64,000 nt of DNA from Arthrobacter silvisoli (GCF_003369445.1 NZ_QRCU01000059.1:62001-126000), one strand, 5' to 3'. Numbered from the stretch's first letter, positions 8,097 through 17,234 are shown. Notes: generated by a model from the sequence alone, not told the origin. Numbers and translations are program-made.

Positions 8097-9287
8097 TCAG
8101 GCTCCTTCGGGAATGGTGTGCAGGGTGACCAGCGAACTCTTGGCGTTGGCGGATTCTTCGATGGCGGCGAGCACTTGCTGGACGGCCAGGCCCTCTTCGA
8201 ACGAGGGCGAGGGCGCCTCGCCGGTGCTGATGGCGGTGAGGAAGTCGCGGATCTGGTGGGTGAAGGTGTGTTCCCAGCCGATGATGTGGCCCTGCGGCCA
8301 CCAGGCGGCCAGGTAGGGGTGAACGGGTTCGTTGACGAGGATGCGGCGGAACCCTTGTTCGCGGATGGGCGCGGTGGCGTCCAGGAAGCCGAGTTCGTTC
8401 AGCGCCTCGAGGTCGAAGAGGATGGTGCCCTTGTCGCCGTAGATTTCGAGCTTGAGCGAGTTCTTCTGGCCGGTGGCGACGCGGGAGACTTCCACGGAGG
8501 CGATGGCCCCGGAGCCCAGGCCCAGGGTGGCCCAGGCGGCGTCGTCGACCGTGACGTCTTCGGGACCATTTGCGCCGGGGCGGGTGGTGACGAAGGTGTG
8601 CAGCCGGCCGGACACTTCGGTGACGGTGTCGCCGAGGAGGTAGAGGACCTGGTCGATGGCGTGGGAGGCGATGTCGCCCAGGGCCCCGGAGCCGGCGGTG
8701 TCCTTGCGTAGACGCCACGTCATGGGGCTGGTCTTATCGCTGAGCCAGTCCTGCAGGTAGGCCGCGCGGACGTGCCGGACGGTGCCGAGCCGGCCCTCGG
8801 CGATGAGTTCGCGGGCGAGGGCCAGGGCCGGGACCCGGCGGTAGTTGAAACCGATCATCGACTGCACCCCGCGGGCGCGGGCGGCGGACGCGGCCTCGGT
8901 CATGGCGCGGGCCTCGCCGAGGGTGTTGGCCAGGGGTTTTTCCACGAGGACGTGCTTGCCCGCGGCGAGGGCTGCGATGGCGATTTCGGCGTGCATCCAG
9001 CCCGGGGCGCAGATGTCCACGACGTCGATGTCGTCGCGTTCGATCACTGCCCGCCAGTCGGTGGCGGACTCGGCCCAGCCGTACTTCGCGGCGGCTACTG
9101 CCACCTGCGCCGCGTCCCGGCCGACGAGCACTTTCTGCTCGAAGGCAGGCACCTCGAAGAAACTGGCCACGTTGCGCCACGCATTGGAGTGGGCCTTGCC
9201 CATGAAGGCGTAGCCGATGGCCGCGATGCCGAGCGGCCGCTTCGAGGCCGGCGTTGTGGCAGGGGCGGACGGGTCCGGAGTAGTCAT
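8097..9287 (-). CDS. Gfo/Idh/MocA family oxidoreductase
   Basis: A 396-aa NAD(P)-dependent sugar dehydrogenase. After a Pro/Ala-rich extension (residues 1-18) comes the Rossmann strand [17 protein letters not shown], the EKP signature ([11 protein letters not shown]) and a C-terminal substrate-binding alpha/beta domain with the conserved [14 protein letters not shown] segment. It is the first gene of the dehydrogenase/isomerase operon and is divergent from the ROK regulator; the 129-nt gap between them holds an inverted repeat at 9333-9358. The second Gfo/Idh enzyme at 3347-4438 is only distantly similar, so the two probably act on different intermediates. Confidence 0.92.
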   Translation of the reverse strand: MTTPDPSAPATTPASKRPLGIAAIGYAFMGKAHSNAWRNVASFFEVPAFEQKVLVGRDAAQVAVAAAKYGWAESATDWRAVIERDDIDVVDICAPGWMHAEIAIAALAAGKHVLVEKPLANTLGEARAMTEAASAARARGVQSMIGFNYRRVPALALARELIAEGRLGTVRHVRAAYLQDWLSDKTSPMTWRLRKDTAGSGALGDIASHAIDQVLYLLGDTVTEVSGRLHTFVTTRPGANGPEDVTVDDAAWATLGLGSGAIASVEVSRVATGQKNSLKLEIYGDKGTILFDLEALNELGFLDATAPIREQGFRRILVNEPVHPYLAAWWPQGHIIGWEHTFTHQIRDFLTAISTGEAPSPSFEEGLAVQQVLAAIEESANAKSSLVTLHTIPEGA

Positions 9288-9332
9288 GTGGGAATCCCCT
9301 CGATGGATGGCGTTTTAGTCGAACTTACGGTC

Positions 9333-9361
9333 ACTTTTGCCTTGAGTCAATCAAAAGTTTG
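9333..9361. promoter_or_regulatory. Putative operator in divergent ROK/dehydrogenase gap
   Basis: Inverted repeat ACTTTTG (9333-9339) and CAAAAGT (9352-9358), 12 nt apart, in the gap between divergent genes. The right arm is part of CAAAAGTTTG (9352-9361), also found at 4542-4551. The motif TCAAGCATCCGA follows at 9366-9377 and resembles sites in both LacI leaders. It may bind a LacI protein, the ROK protein, or both. Confidence 0.5.
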
Positions 9362-9416
9362 GATATCAAGCATCCGAAGCCGCGCCTTCCTCTGCCCATT
9401 GTGCTATTCCTTAACC

Positions 9417-10634
9417 ATGGTGACCACTACCCAACGCCAGGAGCGGCCCAGTGCCGAGGCCGGAGTCCTCGCGCGCGCAGGGGACCTTTTTCAACTGCTT
9501 CGGGACGGTAAGGCGCGCACCCGCGCCGAACTTGCTGAACAGACCGGGCTGGCGCGCACCACAGTCGCGGCGCGGATCGACGCGCTGACCGCCCTCGGGC
9601 TGGTGGGTCCGGCCGGCGAGGCGGCCTCGTCGGGCGGCAGGCCGCCGTCGAAATTTGCCTTCAATGCCGGCGTGCGGCTGGTGCTTGCCGCCGACGTCGG
9701 AGCGAGCCATGCCGCGGTAGCCGTCACCGACCTGAACGCCGAGGTTCTTGCCCGGCATTCCGAAGCGCTCGACGTCGCCGAAGGACCGGAGAAGGTCCTC
9801 GGCTGGATCCTCGAGAACGGCCGCAAGCTGCTCGAGGGCATCGGCCGCAGCGAGGCGGACATCGCAGGCGTCGGCATCGGGGTTCCCGGCCCGGTGGAAC
9901 ACGGCAGCGGCAGGCCCGTGAAGCCGCCCATCATGCCGGGCTGGGACGGCTTCGACGTCGTGGGCTACATCCGCAAGGAAATTGACGCCGAAGTGCTCGT
10001 GGACAACGACGTCAACATCATGGCGCTTGGCGAGCGGTACGCGCACTGGGGTGGCTACGACGACCTGCTCTTCGTCAAGCTCGCCACCGGTGTGGGCGCC
10101 GGAATCATCAGCAGCGGCCAGCTGCAGCGTGGCGCCGACGGCACGTCGGGCGACCTCGGCCACGTGCGGGTCCCCGGTGGCGAAGGTGTCCTTTGCCGCT
10201 GCGGCAACACGGGCTGCCTTGAAGCCCTCGCGGCGGGACCTGCCCTGGTGGCAAAGCTCGCGGCCCAGGGCGTCCAGGTTTCCTCCGGTTCGGAGATCGT
10301 GGACCTTGCCGCGCAGGGAAACGTCCAGGCCATCCACGCGCTGCGGCAGGCCGGACGCGACGTGGGGGAGGTGCTGGCGATCTGCGTCAACATGCTCAAT
10401 CCCTCCGTGATCGTGGTGGGCGGCAGCCTCTCCCGCGCCGGGGACCAGCTCCTGGCCGGGATCCGTGAGACGGTCTACGGCCGCTCCCTGCCCCTGGCGA
10501 CGTCCCGCCTGCGCATCGAGCAGTCCAAGGCCGGTCCGGAAGCCGCCATCCTCGGCGCGAGCCGCATGGTGATCGACCATGTCCTCTCTCCGGCCGTAGT
10601 GGAGTCCGCTGTGGCGGCGGCCGCCAGGTCATAG
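9417..10634 (+). CDS. ROK-family transcriptional regulator
   Basis: A 405-aa repressor of the NagC/XylR type: N-terminal winged HTH (TRAELAEQTGLARTTVAARIDAL, residues about 38-60), then a ROK sugar-kinase-like domain. Visible are a nucleotide-fold start (ADVGASHAAVAV), the DNDVN motif, the GVGAGII loop and the ROK zinc motif CRCGNTGCLE. ATG 9417 lacks a Shine-Dalgarno but follows TATTCC by 6 nt, fitting a leaderless mRNA. It is followed by a strong intrinsic terminator, and then the thu-like operon begins. It is the likely repressor of that operon and perhaps of the divergent dehydrogenase operon. Confidence 0.93.
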   Translation: MVTTTQRQERPSAEAGVLARAGDLFQLLRDGKARTRAELAEQTGLARTTVAARIDALTALGLVGPAGEAASSGGRPPSKFAFNAGVRLVLAADVGASHAAVAVTDLNAEVLARHSEALDVAEGPEKVLGWILENGRKLLEGIGRSEADIAGVGIGVPGPVEHGSGRPVKPPIMPGWDGFDVVGYIRKEIDAEVLVDNDVNIMALGERYAHWGGYDDLLFVKLATGVGAGIISSGQLQRGADGTSGDLGHVRVPGGEGVLCRCGNTGCLEALAAGPALVAKLAAQGVQVSSGSEIVDLAAQGNVQAIHALRQAGRDVGEVLAICVNMLNPSVIVVGGSLSRAGDQLLAGIRETVYGRSLPLATSRLRIEQSKAGPEAAILGASRMVIDHVLSPAVVESAVAAAARS

Positions 10635-10659
10635 CGCCAGGCGGCAAAGACCGGCTCTG

Positions 10660-10696
10660 AAAAGCGCCTGCGGCACTCTGCCGCGGGTGCTTTTTT
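10660..10696 (+). terminator. Rho-independent terminator after ROK gene
   Basis: A 16-bp stem (AAAAGCGCCTGCGGCA, 10660-10675, pairing with 10679-10694, allowing two G-T pairs), a CTC loop and a run of six T from 10691. It lies 26 nt past the ROK stop codon and isolates this gene from the next operon. Confidence 0.92.
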
Positions 10697-10735
10697 GTGC
10701 CCTGGGGGCAGCGCGGAAAAGGTGATGGAACTGTG

Positions 10736-10816
10736 AAGCGCTTTAGTCATTGACAGCCGTTTCATGGCCGGGGAATCTGTCTTATGACTCATCGCGCCCA
10801 ATCTTTTGCATAAAAT
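10736..10816 (+). promoter_or_regulatory. Promoter/operator region of thu-like operon
   Basis: The perfect palindrome AAGCGCTT (10736-10743) lies 6 nt before a consensus -35 hexamer TTGACA (10750-10755). AAGCGCTT-like cores are typical of LacI-type carbohydrate operators. No good -10 sits at 17 nt (GAATCT at 10773); TAAAAT at 10811-10816 is a second -10 candidate. The leader then runs to the binding-protein start at 10861. Confidence 0.55.
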
Positions 10817-10860
10817 GTGGCAGAAGTTGCCGCGACGACCTTCGGTTTGAAAGGACTTCC

Positions 10861-12150
10861 ATGAAGGTATTCATCAGCGCCGGACGCCGCCGTCTGGCCC
10901 TCAACGCAGCGGCAGCCGTGATGGCCGGCTCCATGCTGGCCGCGTGCGGCGGCGGAGCATCATCGCAGAACAACGGGGTGGCCGCAGCGGATCCGGCTGC
11001 AGGCAAGGACGCCACCGGCAGCATCAACATCTGCGGCGGCAAGGACGCCTCCGGTATCTACAAGGGCACGGCGGAAGCATTCACCAAGGCGCACGGGAAG
11101 GTCATGGCCAAGTACACCGAGATCGGCGCCACCACGGATGAAGCCCGCACGCAGGCCGTGCAGCGGCTCGAGGGCAAGTCCGACGAATGCGACATCTTCC
11201 TGACCGACGTCATCTGGACCTCCGAATTCGCCTCCCAGGGCTGGCTGGTGGACCAGAGCAAGCTCGTCGAAGCGAACAAGGACCACCTCATCCCCTCCAC
11301 GGTGGAAACCACCAAGTACGAGGACAAGTACTGGGCCTCGCCGTTCTTCACCAACGCCGGACTCATCTACTACCAGAAGGACAAGGTGGCGAAGCCGGAA
11401 ACCTGGCAGCAGCTCTACGCCGAGGCGGCAAAGGCTCCCGGCAACAGCTTTGTCTACCAGGGCAAGCAGTATGAGGGCCTCACCGTGAACTTCCTGGAGA
11501 TGCTCTACAGCGCCGGCGGCGAGGTCCTGGACAGCAACGGCGAGGTGAAGATCGATTCGCCGCAGACCCGCGAAGTCCTCGACTTCATGGTCAAGGGCCT
11601 GAAGGACGGCTCGGCCGACCGCGCCGTCCTGACGTACAACGAGGACCCTGCCCGCCTGGCCTACGAATCCGGCAACGACGGCTACCAGCGCAACTGGCCG
11701 CATGTGTACCGGCTGCTCAACGAAACGAAGCTGAAGGGTACCTTCGGCGTCGCCCCGCTTCCCACGTGGGAAGGCGGCAAGGCGTCCGGCGTCCTGGGCG
11801 GCTGGAACCTGGCCATCTCCGCTCACTCCAAGAACCAGGCCGGCGCCGTGGCCTTCATCGACTTCGCCACCACCCCCGAGTGGCAGAAGCACGTGGCCAT
11901 GGACTTCTCCCAGGCCCCGGTGAACGAGGCCGCCTACTCGGATGCCGCGGTCGTGGCGAAGATGCCGTTCGCCAAGGAGCTCCTGGCTTCGGTCAAGGGG
12001 GCTAAGCCGCGTCCCATCTCTCCCGTTTATCCGCAGATCTCCCAAGCGATTTACAAGAACGTCTATGCGGTCCTCTCGGGCACTGCCTCCACTGAGGACG
12101 CAGTGAAGAGCATGGCCGAGGAAATCACGGCAGCGAAGAAGAGCTTCTGA
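10861..12150 (+). CDS. Sugar-binding lipoprotein of thu-like ABC importer
   Basis: Extracellular solute-binding protein, 429 aa. Signal peptide with RRR followed by a lipobox (MLAAC, Cys29). The mature part resembles trehalose/maltose-type receptors (ECDIFLTDVIWTSEFASQGWL; GGWNLAISAHSKN). GAAAGGA lies 5 nt before the ATG. It is the first gene of an operon with two permeases, a Gfo/Idh dehydrogenase and a ThuA-like protein, the same gene types as rhizobial thuE-F-G-B-A, which suggests a disaccharide or polyol-glycoside ligand. The ligand itself is inferred from context only. Confidence 0.93.
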   Translation: MKVFISAGRRRLALNAAAAVMAGSMLAACGGGASSQNNGVAAADPAAGKDATGSINICGGKDASGIYKGTAEAFTKAHGKVMAKYTEIGATTDEARTQAVQRLEGKSDECDIFLTDVIWTSEFASQGWLVDQSKLVEANKDHLIPSTVETTKYEDKYWASPFFTNAGLIYYQKDKVAKPETWQQLYAEAAKAPGNSFVYQGKQYEGLTVNFLEMLYSAGGEVLDSNGEVKIDSPQTREVLDFMVKGLKDGSADRAVLTYNEDPARLAYESGNDGYQRNWPHVYRLLNETKLKGTFGVAPLPTWEGGKASGVLGGWNLAISAHSKNQAGAVAFIDFATTPEWQKHVAMDFSQAPVNEAAYSDAAVVAKMPFAKELLASVKGAKPRPISPVYPQISQAIYKNVYAVLSGTASTEDAVKSMAEEITAAKKSF

Positions 12151-12152
12151 CC

Positions 12153-13085
12153 ATGTCCATCAAGTCCCTTTCACCCGGTCGCGGCGTGAGCACGCGCGAC
12201 CGGGCGGAGCGGCGGCTCGCCGTCCGGATGACCGCGCCGTCCCTGATCCTGATGGCACTGGTGGCGGCGGTTCCCATCGGCTACGCCGTGTGGCTGTCGC
12301 TCAACCAATACAGTGTCCGCACCGCGGGCCTGTCCCGCTTTGTCGGCCTGGAGAACTACACCACCGCCCTGGCCAGCCCGGACTGGTGGGCCGCATTCGG
12401 CCAGACATTTCTCTTCGCCGGGCTCTCGGTCTCCCTGGAACTTGTCCTGGGAACGGCGATGGCCCTCCTGCTCAACCTTGCCTTCAAGGGCCGGGCCCTC
12501 CTGCGGACCGTGGTGCTCCTGCCCTACGCGATTATCACGGTGGTCTCCGCGATTACCTGGCAGACGATGTTCCAGCCCAATCTTGGCCTGGTCACGAATG
12601 TCCTTTCCGCCCTCGGCCTGCCGGGCGGGGACGTCGTCTGGCTCGGCGAGCACGGCTATGCGATGGCTGTCATCGTCCTGGCCGATGTCTGGAAGACCAC
12701 TCCCTTCGCGGCCCTCATCATCCTGGCCGGGCTGCAGGTCATCCCTGCCGAGACCTATGAGGCAGCGGAGCTCGACGGCGCCGGCAAGTGGCAGACTTTC
12801 CTGCACATCACCCTGCCCCTCCTGCGCCCGGCAATCGTCCTCGCCGCGATCTTCCGCACCATGGACGCACTGCGCGTCTTCGACCTGCCGTTCGTCCTCA
12901 CCCGTGGAGCGAACGGCACCGAATCCATGTCCATGCTCGCCTACACCCAGCTGCGCGAGAACCGCCTGGTGGGTGAAGGATCCGCACTTTCCATCCTGAC
13001 CTTCCTCACCGTGATGGTCGTGTCGGTCATCTATATCCGCTTCGCCGGCGGCAACATCCGCGACGTTGCCAAGGAGGAACAATGA
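12153..13085 (+). CDS. Sugar ABC transporter permease (ThuF/MalF-type)
   Basis: A 310-aa integral membrane subunit, six predicted membrane segments, with the EAA loop EAAELDGAGKWQTFLHITLP that contacts the ATPase. It starts 2 nt after the binding-protein stop and overlaps the next permease by 4 nt (ATGA), so translation is coupled. The first membrane segment is at about residues 28-48. No ATPase gene follows, so the transporter must borrow one encoded elsewhere, as MsmK-type shared ATPases do in other Gram-positive bacteria. Confidence 0.94.
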   Translation: MSIKSLSPGRGVSTRDRAERRLAVRMTAPSLILMALVAAVPIGYAVWLSLNQYSVRTAGLSRFVGLENYTTALASPDWWAAFGQTFLFAGLSVSLELVLGTAMALLLNLAFKGRALLRTVVLLPYAIITVVSAITWQTMFQPNLGLVTNVLSALGLPGGDVVWLGEHGYAMAVIVLADVWKTTPFAALIILAGLQVIPAETYEAAELDGAGKWQTFLHITLPLLRPAIVLAAIFRTMDALRVFDLPFVLTRGANGTESMSMLAYTQLRENRLVGEGSALSILTFLTVMVVSVIYIRFAGGNIRDVAKEEQ

Positions 13086-13984
13086 GCACGCTGACCACAC
13101 AGCGGCCGACGACGGCGGACCCCGCCACCCGCCGTCGGGCACCGAAGCGCCGCCTCCGCGGCGAAGCGAAACTGCACCCGCTGGCGTGGGTGTTCGTCGT
13201 AGCGGTCATGGGCTTCTCGCTCATACCGTTCTACTGGCTGGTCAACACGTCCTTGAAAAAGGGCGCCAGCCTCTCCAAGGGCGAGCTGTTCCCCGGCGAG
13301 CCGAGCTTCGGGAACTACCTTGCGGTCTTTCAGAACGCCGAATTCCTCGTGGCACTGCGGAACTCGGTGATCATCGCCGTCGTGACCACCACCGTGGCGC
13401 TCGTATTCGCCTCATGTGCGGCGTATGCCCTGGCCCGGCTCAAGATGCGGCGCAAGGCCATGATCCTGACCCTCATCCTTTCGGTGACCACGTTCCCCGC
13501 CATCGCCATCGCGGCTCCGATGTTTTCCATCTGGCGCGAGATCGGCCTCTACGACACGCTCCTGGGCCTGATCATCCCGAAGCTGACCTTTGCGCTGCCG
13601 CTGGCGATCTACATGCTGACCTCCTTCTTCAAGGAGATTCCGCGCGAACTGGAGGAATCGGCATACATGGACGGGGCCTCGCCCTTCACCGCCTTCCGCA
13701 AGGTCATCCTTCCGCTGGCGGTACCGGGGCTGGCCACCGCAGCCATCCTTGTGTTCATCTCGGTATGGAACGAATTCCTGCTTGCAGTCACACTGACCAC
13801 CTCGCCCGAGGCCCGGCCGGTGCCCGTGGCGATTGCCTTCTTCAGCGGCACCAGCGAATTCGACCAGCCGCTGGGGACCATCAGTGCGGCCTCCGTGATC
13901 ATCACGGTCCCGCTGGTGATCCTTGTGCTCCTCTGCCAGAAGAGGATCGTGTCAGGAATGACCGCAGGCGCCGTCAAGGGCTGA
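13082..13984 (+). CDS. Carbohydrate ABC transporter permease (ThuG/MalG-type)
   Basis: A 300-aa second permease subunit. Basic N-terminus, first membrane segment at about residues 38-57, EAA loop ESAYMDGASPFTAFRKVILP and six predicted membrane segments. It overlaps the upstream permease by 4 nt and is followed after 55 nt by the dehydrogenase gene. Together with 12153-13085 it forms the translocation pore of the importer. Confidence 0.94.
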   Translation: MSTLTTQRPTTADPATRRRAPKRRLRGEAKLHPLAWVFVVAVMGFSLIPFYWLVNTSLKKGASLSKGELFPGEPSFGNYLAVFQNAEFLVALRNSVIIAVVTTTVALVFASCAAYALARLKMRRKAMILTLILSVTTFPAIAIAAPMFSIWREIGLYDTLLGLIIPKLTFALPLAIYMLTSFFKEIPRELEESAYMDGASPFTAFRKVILPLAVPGLATAAILVFISVWNEFLLAVTLTTSPEARPVPVAIAFFSGTSEFDQPLGTISAASVIITVPLVILVLLCQKRIVSGMTAGAVKG

Positions 13985-14039
13985 CCTTCTCCGAAATACC
14001 AACGCAACAAGCCAAACAACAGGAAAGAACAGGAAACCC

Positions 14040-15140
14040 GTGAGCACTGAGCACGCTACGCCCGCAAACCTCAAGGTAGGGGTCGTCGGCATTGGTTGGG
14101 CCGGCCAGCAGCACCTCGAGGCCTACAGCAGGATCGGCGGCGTCGAGATCGTGGCCGCCGCCGGCATGGAAACCGAACTCCTCGCCGAGGTGGAGGAAAA
14201 GTACAGCATTCCGCACGTTTTTGCCCGGTGGGAAGACATGCTTGGGCTCGACGGGCTCGACGCCATCAGCGTGGCCGTCCCCACCTTCCTGCACGCGCCC
14301 ATCGCGGTCGCCGCCCTGGAGAAGGGCATTCACGTCCTGAGCGAGAAGCCGATCGCGCGCAACGGCGTTGAGGGCCAGGCGATGGTGGACGCGGCCCGCA
14401 AGGCAGGGCGCGTGCTGGACGTCGCCTTCAACCACCGCCGCCGGGGCGACATCCAGGCGCTCAAGTCCGTGATCGACCAGGGCGAGCTCGGCCGGCCGTA
14501 CTACGCCAAGGCCGCGTGGCTGCGCCGCCAGGGCATCCCCACGCTGGGCAGCTGGTTCACCAACCCGGAACTCGCCGGCGGCGGTCCCCTCGCGGACATT
14601 GGCGTGCATGTCCTGGACTACGCCCTGCACCTGCTGGGCGAACCGAAGGTGCTGGCCGTGTCCGCGTCCACGCACTCCGAACTGGGTCCGCGCGGCCTGG
14701 GTGGCAACGCCCGGTACACCGCAATGGCCTCCTCCAACAAGTTCGAGGTAGAGGACTTCTCCTCGGCATTCCTGCGCCTGGAAGGCGGCGCCACCCTGGT
14801 CATCGAGGCGGGCTGGGCCAGCTACAGGAAACCGGATGACGAGATCAACTTCCTCGTCTACGGCACCGACGGCGGTGCGGAACTCACGGTTGCCGGCAAC
14901 CCGTCTCCGGAACGCGGCGAACTGCACGTCTTCAAGGACAGCGGCGAAGAAAACGCCGACTACGCTCCAGAAGTGGGCAGCAACGGCATGCACCAACAGG
15001 TGGTGGAGGACTTCGTGGCAGCGGTCCGCGCCGGGGAAGCGGAGTGGGGCCGGCACGACGGCTCGCTGGCCCTGAACCGTGCGCTGATCATCGACACCTG
15101 CTACCAGTCCGCACTCGAAGGCCGGGAGGTACGTCTCTGA
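14040..15140 (+). CDS. Gfo/Idh/MocA oxidoreductase, ThuB-like
   Basis: A 366-aa NAD(P)-dependent dehydrogenase with Rossmann motif [13 protein letters not shown], the EKP signature ([10 protein letters not shown]) and the C-terminal substrate domain with [17 protein letters not shown]. In rhizobia ThuB oxidises trehalose and related disaccharides at C3; this role is inferred here from the operon layout (importer, dehydrogenase, ThuA). GTG start at 14040 with AGGAAA close upstream. The stop codon overlaps the start of the ThuA-like gene by one base (TGATG), so the two products are probably made in fixed ratio. Confidence 0.9.
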   Translation: MSTEHATPANLKVGVVGIGWAGQQHLEAYSRIGGVEIVAAAGMETELLAEVEEKYSIPHVFARWEDMLGLDGLDAISVAVPTFLHAPIAVAALEKGIHVLSEKPIARNGVEGQAMVDAARKAGRVLDVAFNHRRRGDIQALKSVIDQGELGRPYYAKAAWLRRQGIPTLGSWFTNPELAGGGPLADIGVHVLDYALHLLGEPKVLAVSASTHSELGPRGLGGNARYTAMASSNKFEVEDFSSAFLRLEGGATLVIEAGWASYRKPDDEINFLVYGTDGGAELTVAGNPSPERGELHVFKDSGEENADYAPEVGSNGMHQQVVEDFVAAVRAGEAEWGRHDGSLALNRALIIDTCYQSALEGREVRL

Positions 15141-15895
15141 TGGCCGACCGCAAACTGAACATCGTCGTCTGGAACGAAGGCGTCCACGAGGCCAACAACC
15201 ACCCGGCAACGATGGCCGAAATGTATCCGGAAGGCATGCACGGGGCCATCGCGGGCGGCCTGCGCACCTTCTACCCGGATGCGGACATCACGACGGCGAC
15301 CCTCGCCGACCCGGAGCACGGACTGTCCGAGGAGGTGCTCGCCCGGACCGACGTGCTCCTGTGGTGGGGCCACATCGCCCACGGCGACGTCAGCGACGAG
15401 GCGGTGGAGCGGGTGCAGCGCCACGTGCTGGGCGGCATGGGCCTGGTGGTGCTGCACTCCGGGCACTTCGCGAAGATCTTCACCCGGCTGCTGGGCACCA
15501 CCTGTTCCCTGAAATGGCGCAACGACGGCGAACGCGAGCTCGTCTGGACGGTCAAGCCTTCGCACCCGATCGCCGCCGGCGTCGAAAGCCCCATCGTCAT
15601 CCCCCAACAGGAGATGTACGGCGAACTCTTCGACATTCCGGAGCCCGACGACCTGATCTTTATCAGTTCCTTCGAAGGCGGCGAGGTGTTCCGCTCCGGG
15701 GTGACCTTTTCGCGCGGCAAGGGCCGGATCTTCTACTTCAGCCCCGGTGACCAGGAATACCCGGTGTACCACCAGCCGCAGATCCAGAAGGTCATCGCCA
15801 ACGGCGTGGGCTGGGTGGCGCAGCCCGAACAGTTCCGGGAGGCCCCGGAGGTGTCCAACCCGCAGCGCGGCTGGTACCTCGGCCCGGATCACTGA
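15140..15895 (+). CDS. ThuA-like trehalose utilization protein
   Basis: A 251-aa ThuA-domain protein (class I glutamine amidotransferase-like fold). Visible family features are the N-terminal strand [11 protein letters not shown], the [27 protein letters not shown] segment (quoted in part: [11 protein letters not shown]), [10 protein letters not shown] and the C-terminal [16 protein letters not shown]. ThuA proteins work with ThuB in the 3-keto route of trehalose, maltitol or sucrose catabolism. The ATG at 15140 overlaps the upstream stop by one base; an in-frame upstream extension lies entirely inside the dehydrogenase gene and is not used. Last gene of the operon, followed by a strong hairpin. 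Confidence 0.92.
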   Translation: MADRKLNIVVWNEGVHEANNHPATMAEMYPEGMHGAIAGGLRTFYPDADITTATLADPEHGLSEEVLARTDVLLWWGHIAHGDVSDEAVERVQRHVLGGMGLVVLHSGHFAKIFTRLLGTTCSLKWRNDGERELVWTVKPSHPIAAGVESPIVIPQQEMYGELFDIPEPDDLIFISSFEGGEVFRSGVTFSRGKGRIFYFSPGDQEYPVYHQPQIQKVIANGVGWVAQPEQFREAPEVSNPQRGWYLGPDH

Positions 15896-15930
15896 ATCAT
15901 CCGAGTGATCCTGGACAGCGTGATTTTCGA

Positions 15931-15967
15931 CAACGGCGCCCCGGTTTTCGCAAGCGGGGCGCCGTTG
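15931..15967 (+). terminator. Strong stem-loop ending thu-like operon
   Basis: Perfect 13-bp inverted repeat CAACGGCGCCCCG (15931-15943) with its complement (15955-15967) and an 11-nt loop, 36 nt past the ThuA stop. It lacks a T-tail but is long and GC-rich enough to act as a terminator or a 3-prime end protector. Confidence 0.75.
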
Positions 15968-15995
15968 CCGTGATAGCAAGAAGGGTGATCAAAAA

Positions 15996-17189
15996 ATGAC
16001 CGGCCTGTTGTCACGCCTTCCGCGCAGCTGGGTGGTCCTGGCCTGCATCGCCTTGATCTCCCTGTGCATGCGCGGACCGATCGTTTCCGTCGCCCCGGTG
16101 CTGGACACCATGCAGGCAGAACTCGGCTTCCCGCCGGTGGTGCTCGGCCTGCTGACCAGCATCCCGGTGCTGTGCTTCTCCCTTGCCTCGCCGGCCGCCG
16201 CCGTGGCCGGCCGGCGGTTCGGCGCCGAGTTCGCCGTCACCCTCACCCTTCTCGGTGTGCTGGCAGGGGTGGTGTTGCGCTCGGCCGGGCCGCCCGCCGT
16301 CGTGCTCCTGGGAACGGTGCTGATCGGCCTGGCGATCACGGTGGGAAACATCTGCGTCCCGCTGATCATCCGGCGCGACGTCTCGCCCCGGCGCCAGGGC
16401 ACCGCAATGGGTCTGTACTCGGCGTTCCTGAACGTGGGCGCCTTCCTGACCTCGGTGGTCACGGCGCCGCTCGCGGAGCTGATGGGGTGGCGGCTGGCGC
16501 TGGCCGCCGTCGGGATCTTCGCCTTGGCGGCGACGGCGGCCTGGGCCCTGGCGTTCGGACCGCGGCGCGCGTTTGTCCCGGTTCCGCTGCCGGCGGCTCC
16601 CGTGGCAGCGGCCGCCCCGGTGACCGGCGCCTTCTGGATTACAGCCGGGCTCACCGCCGGCTTCGCCGGCCAGGCCTTCTCCTACTATGGCGTCACCACC
16701 TGGCTGCCGAGTTTCCTGGGCGACGCCCTCGGCATGACCGCTACCCAAGCGGGCGCCGGCGCCTCGATCTTCCAGGTCCTGGCGATTGTCGGCTCGCTGG
16801 GGGTGCCGCTGCTCGCCAAGCACTGGAGCCCGACGGCGGTGGCGGTCACCGTGAGTGCGCTGTGGGCGACGATTCCCGTGGGCCTGTTGCTGGCGCCGTC
16901 GCTGTGGTGGCTGTGGTGTGCCGGGGCCGGGATCGCGCAGGGCGGTGGCTTCACGATCATCTTCTCCGCCCTGATCAGGGTGGCCAAGGACATGGCGACC
17001 GCGGGCAGGATGTCGGCCTTGGTGCAGGGCGTGGGCTACCTCTTCGCGGCCGTGGCACCCAGCGCGGTGGGCTTCGTGCACGAACGGGCCGGCAACTGGA
17101 CCCCGCCCCTGCTGGTGATCCTGGGCTCGGTGCTGACCTTCGCCGTTTGCACCACGCTCTCGGTGCGCCATGCGGGCAAGCACCGCTGA
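15996..17189 (+). CDS. MFS transporter, CynX/NimT type
   Basis: A 397-aa major facilitator protein with about 12 membrane segments. The N-terminal pattern (CMRGPIVSVAPVLDTMQAELG) and the central RQGTAMGLYSAFLNVGAFL match the CynX/NimT cyanate and nitroimidazole transporter branch. AGAAGGG lies upstream of the ATG. It sits just after the thu-like operon, beyond a strong hairpin, so it is probably transcribed separately. The substrate is not evident; anion or small organic efflux are possibilities for the branch. Confidence 0.9.
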   Translation: MTGLLSRLPRSWVVLACIALISLCMRGPIVSVAPVLDTMQAELGFPPVVLGLLTSIPVLCFSLASPAAAVAGRRFGAEFAVTLTLLGVLAGVVLRSAGPPAVVLLGTVLIGLAITVGNICVPLIIRRDVSPRRQGTAMGLYSAFLNVGAFLTSVVTAPLAELMGWRLALAAVGIFALAATAAWALAFGPRRAFVPVPLPAAPVAAAAPVTGAFWITAGLTAGFAGQAFSYYGVTTWLPSFLGDALGMTATQAGAGASIFQVLAIVGSLGVPLLAKHWSPTAVAVTVSALWATIPVGLLLAPSLWWLWCAGAGIAQGGGFTIIFSALIRVAKDMATAGRMSALVQGVGYLFAAVAPSAVGFVHERAGNWTPPLLVILGSVLTFAVCTTLSVRHAGKHR

Positions 17190-17200
17190 GCCTCTTCATC

Positions 17201-17234
17201 CTTAACAACGGGGAGCGCTTAACAATGGGGAGCG
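17201..17234 (+). repeat. 17-bp tandem direct repeat
   Basis: CTTAACAACGGGGAGCG (17201-17217) is followed directly by a copy with one mismatch (17218-17234). It leads into the palindromic repeat beginning at 17231. Non-coding, between convergent genes. Confidence 0.8.
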
